This document shows positions 17,149-27,485 of a stretch of DNA of 64,000 nucleotides, in pieces. The DNA is from Pycnococcus provasolii (Eukaryota; Chlorophyta; Pseudoscourfieldiophyceae; Pseudoscourfieldiales): assembly GCA_049487715.1 (NCBI GenBank), contig CP150546.1, positions 434,001 to 498,000 of the forward strand, given 5' to 3'. The notes beneath the pieces are model-generated. The model was not told the origin of the DNA. It searched no databases and saw only the letters and a program-made list of their open reading frames with translations. How positions within the stretch are numbered: position 1 is the first letter of the stretch; the number at the start of each line of letters is the position of its first letter. A program made the position numbers and the translations under genes.

Positions 17149-19524
17149 TTACAATGAGAGGCCTTGCTTCCTTGCCAACTCTGCGAAACGTCCGTTCGAC
17201 TTCTTCATGAGCTCCGCATAGGTACCTCGCTCGACGACGAACCCGTTGTCGAACACAACAATCTCATCCACCTCGGTGATGGTGTGCAGCCGATGCGCGA
17301 CGAAAACACACGCGGCATTCGTCGATTCGCAGATGTACTTGCGGATATTGCTTGACACCCGCGCCTCGGTGGCAGCATCGAGAGCGGAAGTCGCTTCGTC
17401 AAAGATAAACACAGACGGCTGGTGCTGTGGGTCGGACATGGCTGCTAAGAATGCACGGCTCAGGCATAGTCTTTGTCTTTGACCTCCGCTGATGCCGGCG
17501 AGTGCTGACGCGTCGTCATCAGGAGAGGTGCCGCTGTAGAATCCCACGACCGTTTCTAGGCCGCGAGGCAGTGCGCGGACGATGAAGTCATTCGCACAAG
17601 CACGCCGACAGGCTTCCCAGACATCTGGGAGCGTCGGTGCAACGCCCGAGCGCGCTTCTTGCCCATATGCCACATTCTCGGCGACGCTAAGACCAGGCAG
17701 TAGAATCGAGTCCTGCGACACGACAAACACGGATTTACGCACATCTGCGGGTGCAATGTTGCGAATTTCCGTGCCATTGAGCATCACATTGCCGTGGTCG
17801 ACATCGTAGAAGTGCTGCATCAGGGAAACGACTGTGCTCTTTCCAGACCCAGATGCTCCGACGAGAGCGACACTCTTTCCCCTCTCGAAACGCAGCGTAA
17901 TGTCACTTAGAGCCGGCGGCGCCGAGCCTGAGGAGCCAGGCAGTGCCATTGCCGACGGATACGAAAATGTGATATCACGAAGTTCGAGTGCGGGGAAATT
18001 GACGTTGTTGCCAGCAGGAGGCAAAGAAGCTGCTGTTCGCGATGACGCCGGCGGGCTTTCTCTTTCAATCTCGCAAGGCATGTCGAGCGAAGCCAATACC
18101 TCGCGTGCGGCATCCTCTCCAACCAGCAGGGCATTCTGCGACGCGCTGAGACTTGCGGCACTCGCAGCGATTGTCTGAGCATATCGCGTGACATTTGCAA
18201 GCGGCACGGCGCCATCCGTGGCGGCGGCGCATCCGTCAGCAGAACCGCTGGTTGCGCACGTCGCTGCCAGGTACATCCATAGAACGGTGGCACCTGCATT
18301 CAGGAACCCAATCGTGGCATGCGCCGACGATAGCGCTGGCGACGTCGCCGTCAGAAAACGCGCGCGTGCAGTGTCGCCCCGCGACGCGTAGCGATTCGCC
18401 TCAACCTCTTCCATGGCAAACGCGCGCACAGCCTTGTACTCTCTGCACATTTCGCCGGCAAGTGCGTCGTTCGCACGATCCATCTGCACTTGCGATCTTC
18501 GTGCACATCTCGCCACTTCTGCCGCGGCGAGGCCAGCACAAATTCCTAGCGGAAGGGCTCCAGCCATGGCGGCCACCATTGCCCTGCTGATGAAAAGCAG
18601 TGCCATGGTGGCTCCAAGAATTTGTGTCACGTCCGCGAGTGCCGACGACAGTGTTTGGCACATCGCCTTAGCCACCTCTCCGGCGGCATGCGCGAGTCTT
18701 GGCCACGCTTCCCTTGCGCTGGGATGACGTCCAATTGGATTCTCGTACGCCGCGACGTCCGTGTGTGCGATGAGCTTACGAAAGAGTCTGAGCCGCAGAT
18801 GATCCGCCACGCGGCGCACGGCCATATGTCGCAGGTACGCGGCGAGAGCACGCAGCGAGGCGAGTCCAAGGAAGGCGGCGGCGACGGCGACGAACGGCGC
18901 GATGGGTGGAAATCCTGCTCTGGCAGCAGCTGCTGCGGTTCCAGCCACCGCGAACAGGCGTGCGACGACGAGTGGATGCAGGAGGCTTGCACCCGCGGAG
19001 ATGATGGCGGCGACGGTTGAAATTGCGATTTCTAGCGGGTATTGGCACGCCAGTTCGACGAGCGCACTTGAGCTGCCGCCTCTGTGCTTGTTTGGTTGTG
19101 GTTGTGGTTGTGCTTTTGAAGTGTCGTCGTCGTCGTCGTCGCTGTTTGCCTTTGCGTCGACCGCACTCGGTGGGTGTACACGTGCGTCGTTCTTTGCGGT
19201 GTTGACGGCACACATTGTTCCAAGAAGTGCGGACATGGCGAAGGTTGAGTGATCGAAAAGTGCCCTAAAGTGACCACCGCCCAACCCTAATCCATGCAGT
19301 GAGCCGTCGTCGTTGTTGTTATTATCATGGACAGCATATGCCGAAGAATACGCTGCAGATGCTACCGCCATTGCGCCCACAGACATGGAGACACCCATGG
19401 AGACGTTGACGATGTGATTGGTTTGGGGTGTGCCCTGTAAAACATGCTTATTAACATGTTGTGCAAGCTGCTTCGAGTTGATGAGTCGCTGCGAGTGCCT
19501 ATAAAGAGACCCAATAAATGACAT
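17149..19524 (-). CDS. ABCB-type half ABC transporter
   Basis: 791 residues, one exon, ATG at 19524. Two hydrophobic segments lie in the first 110 residues, with Asp, Gln and Asn-rich loops. A transmembrane domain of about six helices spans residues about 160-480 (LEIAISTVAAIISAGASLLH, IAPFVAVAAAFLGLASLRAL, ILGATMALLFISRAMVAAMA). The nucleotide-binding domain has GASGSGKST (Walker A, about 555), a Q-loop VVSQDSILL, ISGGQRQRL (signature, about 676), VFIFDEATSALD (Walker B) and VAHRLHTI (H-loop). It has one NBD, so it must dimerise. The ABCB/TAP/peptide-exporter type fits best. The basic amphipathic N-terminus (SLYRHSQRLINSKQLAQHV) could target an organelle; substrate unknown. Confidence 0.88.
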   Translation of the reverse strand: MSFIGSLYRHSQRLINSKQLAQHVNKHVLQGTPQTNHIVNVSMGVSMSVGAMAVASAAYSSAYAVHDNNNNDDGSLHGLGLGGGHFRALFDHSTFAMSALLGTMCAVNTAKNDARVHPPSAVDAKANSDDDDDDTSKAQPQPQPNKHRGGSSSALVELACQYPLEIAISTVAAIISAGASLLHPLVVARLFAVAGTAAAAARAGFPPIAPFVAVAAAFLGLASLRALAAYLRHMAVRRVADHLRLRLFRKLIAHTDVAAYENPIGRHPSAREAWPRLAHAAGEVAKAMCQTLSSALADVTQILGATMALLFISRAMVAAMAGALPLGICAGLAAAEVARCARRSQVQMDRANDALAGEMCREYKAVRAFAMEEVEANRYASRGDTARARFLTATSPALSSAHATIGFLNAGATVLWMYLAATCATSGSADGCAAATDGAVPLANVTRYAQTIAASAASLSASQNALLVGEDAAREVLASLDMPCEIERESPPASSRTAASLPPAGNNVNFPALELRDITFSYPSAMALPGSSGSAPPALSDITLRFERGKSVALVGASGSGKSTVVSLMQHFYDVDHGNVMLNGTEIRNIAPADVRKSVFVVSQDSILLPGLSVAENVAYGQEARSGVAPTLPDVWEACRRACANDFIVRALPRGLETVVGFYSGTSPDDDASALAGISGGQRQRLCLSRAFLAAMSDPQHQPSVFIFDEATSALDAATEARVSSNIRKYICESTNAACVFVAHRLHTITEVDEIVVFDNGFVVERGTYAELMKKSNGRFAELARKQGLSL

Positions 19525-20138
19525 ATCACTGATGTACTGTAATACCTTACCTTACCTTATATCATAAGTTCGATGAAGCAAAAACTCTGGCTAAGCCGTA
19601 GGTCATGAAACTCTTGTAAGTACGGGTACAAGGAGACGACATGAAAGGCATCATGATGCGTCCATCCGGATAATAAATATGGACGAGAAAGGAGCAACAA
19701 AGACAAAGAAAAGACAAAAAGAGGGGGAAGATTGAGGGGGAGGGAACAGAGAAACCAGATCCAGCAGAGAACCCCCCAAGGCCAAACCGGTCGGGAACCC
19801 CAACCCCGAAACGAAACGAAGAAGGAGAAAAACCAAACCAGAGAACCAAACCCCGAATGCCCCGAACTGGAAAACCGATCGACTGTTCTGCGGCCATGTT
19901 CGTGTGGATCAATCCTGATCGGATCTTTGTGCCGTCCCCACCCCACCAGGCAGCCAGGTTGAGCGAGAGGTTGAGGGATCCCCAGACAGACTCTCCAAAC
20001 CAGATCCCTCAATCAGCGACTCTGAGGCTCATCCATCCCCCTTGACCCTCGCAAATCCTTCCCTTCCCTTCCCTTCCCTTCCCAGTCGGCTTTCACCTCA
20101 CAGCCTCCGGGGAGCGTACATAACTACCATCAGCAGCT
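19525..20138. other. Divergent intergenic region
   Basis: 614 bp between the starts of the ABC transporter and HDS genes, so it should hold both promoters. It has CTTACCTTACCTTA at 19546-19560, an A-rich purine stretch at 19690-19840, and a CCCTT/CCTTC microsatellite at 20057-20084 just upstream of HDS. No gene. Confidence 0.5.
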
Positions 20139-22328
20139 ATGGCGCCGACGATGTCCAAGCTCTCTGCGGGTTCCCGCAGAGGTGGTGTGGTGCGATGCCA
20201 GGCATCCTCGAAGGGATCCTCACCCCTGTTAAACACCGTCGTCGCCGCGCCGTCTGACGTCCTGATCCCCGCGTACTGCGACGACACGACGCGAACCCTT
20301 CGGAGAAAGACGCGAACCGTCACTATCGGGAACGTCAAGGTGGGATCCGAACACCCCGTCGTCAAACAAACCATGCTCACCACAGACACCAGAGACGTGC
20401 AGGCCACAATCGACGAGGCGAAGCGATGCGCGGACGCTGGCGCGGAGATGGTGCGCATCACCGTGCAGGGACTCAGGGAGGCGGAAGCGGCGATGGAAAT
20501 TCGAAACGGACTCTTCAAGGATGGATACGACACGCCGCTCATCGCGGACATCCACTTCAACCCCAAGGCGGCGCTCAAGGTGGCGGACGCCTTCGAGAAG
20601 ATCCGAGTCAACCCGGGAAACTACGCCGACGGACGCAAGAAGTTCGAGGAAATCACCTACGAGGACCCCGCGGACTACCAGCGCGAGCTCGACGACATCG
20701 AGGAGACGTTCACGCCGCTCGTGCTCAAGTGCAAGGAAATGGGACGCGCGATTCGCATCGGAACCAACCACGGAAGCCTCAGCGCACGGACGCTCTCGTA
20801 CTTCGGCGACACGCCCAAGGGTATGGTCGAGAGCGCCTTTGAGTTTGCGCGCATCTGCCGCAAGCACGACTACCACAACTTCGTCTTCTCCATGAAGGCA
20901 TCCAACCCTCTCGTCATGGTGCAGGCGTACCGCCTGCTCGCCAGCGAAATGTACAAGGAGGGCTGGGACTACCCGCTGCACCTTGGCGTCACGGAGGCTG
21001 GCGAAGGTGAGGATGGGCGCATGAAGAGCTCCATCGGCATCGGCGCGCTGCTGCTCGACGGACTCGGCGACACCGTGCGCGTCAGCCTCACAGAGGCACC
21101 GGAGCTCGAGCTCGCGCCGTGCGCGGTGCTGACGGCGCTCGGCGAGAAGGCTGTGGCGGGGTACGAGACGGCAGTGCCGTTCGAGGAGAAGATGCGCGAC
21201 TTCCGCAGCTACGATCGCCGGGAGGTGGAGCTGCCAGAGCAGCGCGAGGGCGACTCGCTCGATTACCGCGGCATCTGCCACCGCGATGGGTCCGTGTTTG
21301 GATCGCTCACCGTAGACGCCGCGGCGTCAATGAGCGAGAGCGAGCTGTACACCAACCTCGGATGCAAGACGGTTGTGGGCATGCCGTTCAAGGACATTGC
21401 CACCGTCGACAGCATTTATTTCACGGACGGTGGCGTGCCGCCGTCGTCGAATGCCGAGCTCAGGCGCACATTCCGCCGGCTGATGGAGAGCAACGTGCAC
21501 GTGATCTGCGACGAGGCGGCGCTGACCGCCGACCCGATGGACGGTGCGGTGGCGGTGTACAACCTTTCCGCGCTCGATGGCTCGGCGCCGTCGCTGCCGG
21601 AGGGATGCGAGCGCTTCGCCGTGCGCTTCAACGGCACGGAGGACGCGGCGGCGTTCGAGACGCTCGCGGCGATGTGCAAGTCGCCCGAGTCGCGACCGGC
21701 GGTGCTTCTTGCGCAGGCTGACACTTCGAAGGGCAGCCGCATGCACACGATGCGCCGTGCCTTTGAGCTCGTCAAGGCGAGTGGACTCGACGTGCCCGTG
21801 GTGCACGTGGCATTGTACGAGGACGGCGAGGTGACCCTTGACGAGTTCGTGATCCGCACAGGCGGCGAGGTTGGAGGATGCCTCGTCGACGGACTCGGCG
21901 AGGGCGTTTGCGTGAAGACAGACGCTGTGCCGATGGACGACGCACGTCGCATTTCGTTCGGCCTGCTGCAGGGATGCCGCATGCGCAACACGAAGACGGA
22001 GTTCATCAGCTGCCCGTCGTGCGGACGCACCCTCTTTGACCTGCAGGAGGTCACGGCACAGATCGCGTCGCGCACCGGACATCTTCCGGGCGTTTCGGTC
22101 GCGATTATGGGATGCATCGTCAACGGTCCAGGCGAGATGGCGGATGCCGACTTTGGATACGTCGGAGGCGCACCGGGCAAGGTGGACCTGTACGTAGGAA
22201 AGGAGGTGGTGAAGCGCGCCATTCCGAACGAGGAGGCGTGCGACGCGCTGATTGACCTCATTAAGGAGTACGGCCGATGGAAGGAGCCGGATTCGGAAGA
22301 GGAGGAGGCTGAGGCCGTTGCGGCGTAA
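20139..22328 (+). CDS. ispG: 4-hydroxy-3-methylbut-2-enyl diphosphate synthase, plant-type, plastid
   Basis: 729 residues. HDS catalyses the penultimate step of the plastid MEP isoprenoid pathway, reducing the cyclodiphosphate to HMBPP. The N-terminus (MAPTMSKLSAGSRRGGVVRC) looks like a transit peptide. The TIM barrel follows (RTVTIGNVKVGSEHPVVKQT, GAEMVRITVQGLREA, PLIADIHFNPKAAL, IRVNPGNYADGR, LHLGVTEAGEGEDGRMKSSI). An insertion of about 250 residues (about 370-610) is typical of plant and apicomplexan enzymes and absent from most bacteria. The C-terminal 4Fe-4S domain has SCPSCGRTLFDL (from 624), SVAIMGCIVNGPGEMADADF (from 653) and the conserved catalytic-type Glu. Its length matches plant HDS. 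One exon. Confidence 0.97.
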   Translation: MAPTMSKLSAGSRRGGVVRCQASSKGSSPLLNTVVAAPSDVLIPAYCDDTTRTLRRKTRTVTIGNVKVGSEHPVVKQTMLTTDTRDVQATIDEAKRCADAGAEMVRITVQGLREAEAAMEIRNGLFKDGYDTPLIADIHFNPKAALKVADAFEKIRVNPGNYADGRKKFEEITYEDPADYQRELDDIEETFTPLVLKCKEMGRAIRIGTNHGSLSARTLSYFGDTPKGMVESAFEFARICRKHDYHNFVFSMKASNPLVMVQAYRLLASEMYKEGWDYPLHLGVTEAGEGEDGRMKSSIGIGALLLDGLGDTVRVSLTEAPELELAPCAVLTALGEKAVAGYETAVPFEEKMRDFRSYDRREVELPEQREGDSLDYRGICHRDGSVFGSLTVDAAASMSESELYTNLGCKTVVGMPFKDIATVDSIYFTDGGVPPSSNAELRRTFRRLMESNVHVICDEAALTADPMDGAVAVYNLSALDGSAPSLPEGCERFAVRFNGTEDAAAFETLAAMCKSPESRPAVLLAQADTSKGSRMHTMRRAFELVKASGLDVPVVHVALYEDGEVTLDEFVIRTGGEVGGCLVDGLGEGVCVKTDAVPMDDARRISFGLLQGCRMRNTKTEFISCPSCGRTLFDLQEVTAQIASRTGHLPGVSVAIMGCIVNGPGEMADADFGYVGGAPGKVDLYVGKEVVKRAIPNEEACDALIDLIKEYGRWKEPDSEEEEAEAVAA

Positions 22329-22518
22329 GACATTTGATGTGGAACAAAAAGGGGTATAAAGGTAAGAAAAAAGAGGGAAATATGCTCGTTTTTTGCACAA
22401 GGGTTTTTTTTTGTGAAATGTGTAGCCAGCTGCTGCTTCTTTCTTTCTTTCTTTCTTTTGCATCCGTCTTTCTATTACACAATGCTATACAACGTATTTT
22501 AGAACACATTCGAGGAGA

Positions 22519-24777
22519 TTATTGATCATCGTCTTCCTCTTCGTCTTCGGCAAGGTCCTTGGTGAGATGCGCCAACGACGACCCGCTTCTCAGCAACTCG
22601 CCTCGATACCGTTCGATGGTCAGATCCATCACCCTCATTTCGCGCCTCATGTCTTCCATCGTCAATTTCATCGGATGAATGTACCTCTGGCGTCCGAGTT
22701 CCGGATCTTTCACGCAAGCACCTGCCTCTTCCACACGCTCCGCCACCTGGCGGTGCGCCTCCTCAACTCGCACAAGCTCGATCGCCTTGCTCTGCACGCG
22801 TGATTCGGCGTGTGCGAGCGCCTCACGGGCTTGATTCAGCTGTGCATTTGCCTCCTGCGCACGACTCTTCAGCGAGCGCACTGCCGCATCTGGCGTCGCG
22901 CCAACGCCATTCACCCGCGATTCGCGCGCCGTGATAGCTGACAGGCTGACGTCGATTTCGTCACTCATTACGCTCGTGGCAGCCGCCAGTCGCGGCGCTG
23001 TATCCTGAAGCCCCTCCCAGATATCATGGCGTAGCTCGGCAGCACGTGCCTGTGCGGGAGCAAAGCCGGCGCCGTCCACCTGAACAGTCACGGTAAATGC
23101 TCCTCGATTCGCCAGACTTGTCGTCTCCGAACGCCACGCATCTGGGTCAACGGACGGAAGTATCGGATTGAGCATGGGATCCTCATCCGTTTCCTCGGCA
23201 TGTGCCACGTAGTCGGCCTCGCCGTCTTCCTCATCGCCGTCGATAGCCTCCTCGTCCGGAATGGGCGGTGCCGTGGACGACACGAGCGAGAAGACGTTTG
23301 CTTCGTCGTCCCACACATCAACCACCGGGATGGCTGGCTCCACAGCTGGCGTCGTGGGCTGCGGCGGCTTAGGGTGGAGTTTTTCCACCACCACGCTGGA
23401 AAGTGCTGCGACAACACCAGCGGGGGCTGGGCCGTAGCCTTTCAACAGCGCCGTGACGGCAGACGACGGCGGGACATTCTGTCTCTCCAAGCTCACATCT
23501 GCATCCGCGCCTGACTGACCCTTTCCAGCCTTCTTCAGACCGCCGCTGTCTCGCACCACCGACTCCGCCTCGTCTCGCACGCGCTGGCACGCCTCAAGGC
23601 GTCTTTCCCTTGGGACGTCCGCACCGGGCACCACCAGGTCGCTCGCGACGGCTTCGAGCTCGGCGTCGGACTTGCCCAGCGCACGTAGCAAGAAGGCGCA
23701 CACGGCGAAAAAGTCTGCCAATGTGCGCCGCTCGACGTCCGAATCGGCGTGCCGCCCCGGCGGCGCGTAGGCGAAAGTAAGCGGGTGCAGGCGCCCGTTC
23801 GCGATCATGTTTTCCACAGCGCGTGACATCTGCGCGACACCCGTCTCGGCAAGCAGCGTCACGTTTGTGACAGCATGCTCGGAGATGAGGGCTGCATCGC
23901 GCGCGGTGTTTCCTACTGCCGCGGACTCGACAGCCGCCTGCGCGAAGGATAGCACCTGCTCCGCATCAGGTCTCGCCGCAGCTTCTACCTTGAGCATGAG
24001 TCCAACGAGGCGGCGCAGCGCGGGCGAATGCTCGTCAGCCGGCAGAGGGTCGTAGCTCCCCGCGCATATGCGCCGGAACACGGCGTACAGGCCCGCGCCC
24101 TTGGCTCCCGGTGCCGCCTCCTCGTTGGCCTTGGCAGCCGCCTCCTTCTGGTCCTCCGGAAGCTCGAATGGACTGTGCAGCGTCGCCAGCTCGTACAGCA
24201 GTGCGCCGAGCGACCAGATGTCACTCTTCCAATCGTATCCGGTGCCGCGCACCACCTCCGGGCTTACGTAGTACGGCGTGCCCACCTTGCTGAAAGCCTC
24301 CTGCGTTTCCGGCCCGAAGTGCCGCCCCAAGCCCAGGTCCGCGAGCTTGAGCACGCCCTTGCTCACGAGCACGTTCGCCGGCTTCAGGTCACGGTGCATA
24401 GTGCGATTGCGATGCATAAATGCGAGCGCCTCCGCCACCTGCGAGAAGTACCGCCACACGAGCGGCTCGTCGAGCGGCCTTCCGCGCGACTGCGCTTTGC
24501 GTATGAGCCGTCTGAGATCGCCGTTGTTCGCCCACTCGGTGACGATGACGAGTGTGTTGTCAAACACGAAACTCTCCTCTAGCCTGATGATGTGCGGGTG
24601 AGTGAGGCTTCGCAGCAGCTCCACCTCGCCGAGGCACCGTGCTCGCTTGCGTTCGGTCAAGTTGAAGATTTCCACCTTCTTGACTGCCACGGGAAGGCTG
24701 TCGCTCTTCCTCGTTCCCTTGTACACAACTGCGTATCCGCCGCGCCCCACCGCCTGGCCGACGTCGTACTGCGCCAT
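22519..24777 (-). CDS. NEK6/7-like protein kinase with long coiled-coil tail
   Basis: 752 residues, ATG at 24777. Kinase domain residues about 4-280: GRGGYAVVYKG (11-21), Lys33 in VAVKK, HRDLKPANV (128-136), DLGLGRHF (147-154), VGTPYYVSPE (165-174) and SDIWSLGALLYELA. VKKVEIFNLTERKRARCLGE and the DLGLGR loop are hallmarks of NEK6/NEK7-type NIMA kinases. These act in mitosis and cilia control; algal NEKs are often ciliary. The tail (280-752) has an acidic low-complexity region and a C-terminal helical stretch (LNQAREALAHAESRVQSKAI), perhaps for dimerisation. Animal NEK6/7 lack this tail. It converges on ispG, 190 bp apart, with a TTTC microsatellite at 22439-22460 between them. Confidence 0.9.
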   Translation of the reverse strand: MAQYDVGQAVGRGGYAVVYKGTRKSDSLPVAVKKVEIFNLTERKRARCLGEVELLRSLTHPHIIRLEESFVFDNTLVIVTEWANNGDLRRLIRKAQSRGRPLDEPLVWRYFSQVAEALAFMHRNRTMHRDLKPANVLVSKGVLKLADLGLGRHFGPETQEAFSKVGTPYYVSPEVVRGTGYDWKSDIWSLGALLYELATLHSPFELPEDQKEAAAKANEEAAPGAKGAGLYAVFRRICAGSYDPLPADEHSPALRRLVGLMLKVEAAARPDAEQVLSFAQAAVESAAVGNTARDAALISEHAVTNVTLLAETGVAQMSRAVENMIANGRLHPLTFAYAPPGRHADSDVERRTLADFFAVCAFLLRALGKSDAELEAVASDLVVPGADVPRERRLEACQRVRDEAESVVRDSGGLKKAGKGQSGADADVSLERQNVPPSSAVTALLKGYGPAPAGVVAALSSVVVEKLHPKPPQPTTPAVEPAIPVVDVWDDEANVFSLVSSTAPPIPDEEAIDGDEEDGEADYVAHAEETDEDPMLNPILPSVDPDAWRSETTSLANRGAFTVTVQVDGAGFAPAQARAAELRHDIWEGLQDTAPRLAAATSVMSDEIDVSLSAITARESRVNGVGATPDAAVRSLKSRAQEANAQLNQAREALAHAESRVQSKAIELVRVEEAHRQVAERVEEAGACVKDPELGRQRYIHPMKLTMEDMRREMRVMDLTIERYRGELLRSGSSLAHLTKDLAEDEEEDDDQ

Positions 24778-26110
24778 GCGGCGTTCGCCCTCACGCTCAG
24801 CTTGTTCGACGCGTCTTCTTTCCTCGTCGGTAGCTGGTCCGTCGTCGTTCGGTGCTTCGTCGTTCAGCGGCGGCTGCTGCTGCTAGCAGCTGCTGGCTCG
24901 GTGGAAGTGGCGGTGGTGGTGGCGAGTTCGCCAATGCGAGCGGGCTGGTGGGGCTGGTGGTCGTCGTGCGCTGCTCCACACCACCAGGCGCAAAGGCTAT
25001 TGTTGTATGTGTCGAAGGCGCAGCGGCAGCCGCGTCGCCAACGCGCTTCCTGTTGTTGTCGTCATTGTCGTTGTTATCGTTTGAGGGGTGCGTTCGTGCT
25101 TCCTCCATGGTGGAAGCCAATAAGGCCAACACCAGAGCAAGGCTGGCTGCCCAGCTGAAAAAAGCAAGACTTGGCTTTGCAGCTGCAAAGCGCAAGCGGC
25201 CAGCCTTAAGCTCCAAGACTTCAAGACTCAAGGGCGGGCCTCTCTGAATCCTAACCCTTTCAACGGCAAGGTATTGTAACAAGCTTAAGTTACTTCAAGT
25301 TAAGAATGAATTCAGATGGCGAGACTGCTGAAATAATAAATGTCGATTCAAGCCTTCGATGATTTGCGACTTTCTTGGAGATGACGCCCATTATTGCAAG
25401 TCCGAAGAACGTCTCTTTTTATTCCGAGTTCTTCACCCCCAAGTTCACCGAGTTGCAACAATACCAACCATGTGGCCTGTGGAAAGTGGAACGTGGGACC
25501 ATTACAACTTTATCGTAGACTACTGTAAAGTCTTAGGAACCAGCCAAAGACCTCATCAAGCTCAAAGCAAAGCACAAAGGGGCAATGGGTCGGCCGCATC
25601 ATTATTGATCATACAAGTCGCCCACGTGGTCTTTCCCTTCCCTCTTTCCATGGAGAGTTCCAGCCAGTTAAGGTTAGTTGCCTTTAGTTGCCCAGTCCTT
25701 CGCCGTCCATGGTTGGGACTACTACGGACGAGCCTTGGAATCCCAACTGCGAGCGACTTGCAAGGCCTTGCAAGAAACAGCCGGTGGAAACCAGTTGCCA
25801 GTGCAAAACAAACGAGCAATTTCTAGTACTATCAAGAGAGTCTAAAAACTTTTTAGGGAGAAATGGCCGCGGCATAGGATACATAATTTTTTCATTTTTT
25901 TGTACCCTACGAGACTGTGCTGTCCTGTCAGTCAGCCACCTGGTGGTTGGTGGTAAGTTAGGACGGAAAAGGTAAGCTTACGTCTCTTCGCGTCTCCTCC
26001 TCCAGGCTCCAGGCTCCAGGGCTCCAGGCTCCTCCAAAAGAAGAGGTCCGAAGAGGTCCGAAGAGTTTTGAGCTCGAAGAAGGAATGGGGGTACCTTTTT
26101 AGGGTTTCAA

Positions 26111-26142
26111 GTTAGGGTTAGGGTTAGGGTTAGGGTTAGGGT
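26111..26142 (+). repeat. Interstitial TTAGGG tract
   Basis: Five perfect TTAGGG units on the plus strand in the large gap after the NEK kinase gene. Together with the opposite-strand tract at 26813 it forms a divergent pair of telomere-like sequences facing outward from a 670-bp segment. Confidence 0.95.
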
Positions 26143-26812
26143 CTCCCAGGCCCAGTCTGGTCGTTCCAGATGAGGGATCTGTTGATGGTGGTAGATACGG
26201 GTGATATGTTAATGTGTTCTAGCACATACATCACAGTACCGGTATATGTACAGTACTGTATGTGTTTTTGTATAAAAGTACAAGTTTTCATTTGGTGTTA
26301 CTCCTCACGCACCGTGTGCAAACCCACCGGCGGTGACGACGTCACCTCGTCCCCGTCGTCGACGGTCGCGCGCCCCATGAGCGACGTCAGCGCGGTTCTA
26401 TTCGTCATCGTGGGTGCGACGTCGCAGCCTGCGTTCACCTCCAGGCTCCACATGGACGAACAGGTCGGCTTCGCTGGCCCTGTCCCCGCCGCGCCTGAGA
26501 CGCCTAGAACGTCCCCGCCGCACTCTCCGAGTGAGCGCCCCGCCGCGAGCGCCGGGTTACTCTGTAATGTCCCCGCTGTTAGCGGTACTTGCTGACCAAT
26601 CTGTGCGTGTGATGCCGGAAGCGACAGGTGATCCGACTCCAGCGGAGTAGAAGGAGCAGGTTCGGGCTGCAGGTGAGTTTGCGCGTGCATCGACCCTGAG
26701 GAGTCCATAATGGTGGTTATGAGACGGCGAGGCACGAAGAATGAGACTAGAATGCGTTCGAAAAAGCCAAAAGGGTGAGAATGCGTTCGAAACGGCGAAA
26801 ATGAGCCATGGA

Positions 26813-26845
26813 CCCTAAGCCCTAACCCTAACCCTAACCCTAACC
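26813..26845 (-). repeat. Interstitial CCCTAA tract
   Basis: Five CCCTAA units (one imperfect, CCCTAAG), the reverse complement of the tract at 26111. If translated on the minus strand it gives LGLGLGLG, an artefact inside a longer open frame. Confidence 0.95.
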
Positions 26846-27485
26846 TTGAGGAGGTTTTTCCAGCCTCCGGGGACATCTCGGTGGACCCACGGTGATCCGT
26901 GATCAGTAGTCCTTAGTTCTTACGATAGTCTACGATACCCGGTAGTTAGTGATGGGCAAGTGTGATGATAGGATTATGGAACCAAAAGCAACTCACTGTA
27001 CAGTAAATTTTAACTGATTAACTGCTCCGTTTCTTTCCCACAGGCCACAGGACACCTCCACAGGACCTGGCCACAGGTCTTTCAAGGGTTACAGTAGGTG
27101 TGCACAGGTGACACGCCCACTCGCTCATCGCAACGAAGTACCAGGGTATGTAAGGCAACTTGCCGGACGTTCGTTGTTTTTGCCAAGGCTGCACGCAAGG
27201 TCATCAAGCGGGTTCATTCAAGCGGGTTCTTTCCCTGATGAGTTCTTGATGAAGGGATGGAGTGGAGAGAGGAGTGGAGTGCTCACATCAAGACCACTGG
27301 TCATCGATCTCCCAGTCAGGAATACAGCACATGGGAAAAAAAAGGCCCGCCCTTAAATTTTCGTTTTCTCACCCTCCACCCCCACCAGGTGGGCTTTTCC
27401 TTTCCCATCAAATCAAAACCACCATCACCGGCCTCTACATACATACATAGTTCTTACGTACGTACGTACAGCTCTCGTCCTAGCC

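Larger units (their letters stand above)
24778..27485. other. Large intergenic region with telomere-like tracts
   Basis: 2.7 kb. 24780-25280 is Ser/Pro/Asn-biased sequence upstream of the kinase, with CTGCTGCTGCT at 24870-24895 and GTTGTTGTC at 25053-25075; it is probably 5' leader. A TTAGGG tract is at 26111-26142 and a CCCTAA tract at 26813-26845, in inverted orientation and about 670 bp apart. Between them a minus frame starting at ATG 26708 (MDSSGSMHAQTHLQPEPAPS, stop at 26298, 136 residues) is of doubtful reality. CTCCAGGCTCCAGG repeats lie at 26002-26032. TAGACTAC/TAGTCTAC motifs lie at 25516 and 26926. Confidence 0.6.

Noticed and set aside
19557-20012. 151-codon minus frame rich in Phe, Leu and Ser
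   Set aside because: Composition follows the purine-rich plus strand; there is no plausible start context or domain, and it sits in the promoter gap of two genes.
21327-22463. Minus-strand frames of 300-378 codons opposite ispG
   Set aside because: Shadow frames of a strongly conserved plus-strand gene; their sequences have no domain features.
26298-26876. 192-codon minus frame starting in telomere-like repeat
   Set aside because: The first part is LGLGLG from CCCTAA repeats and the rest lacks any family feature. A shorter start at 26708 cannot be excluded, but support is too weak for a gene call.
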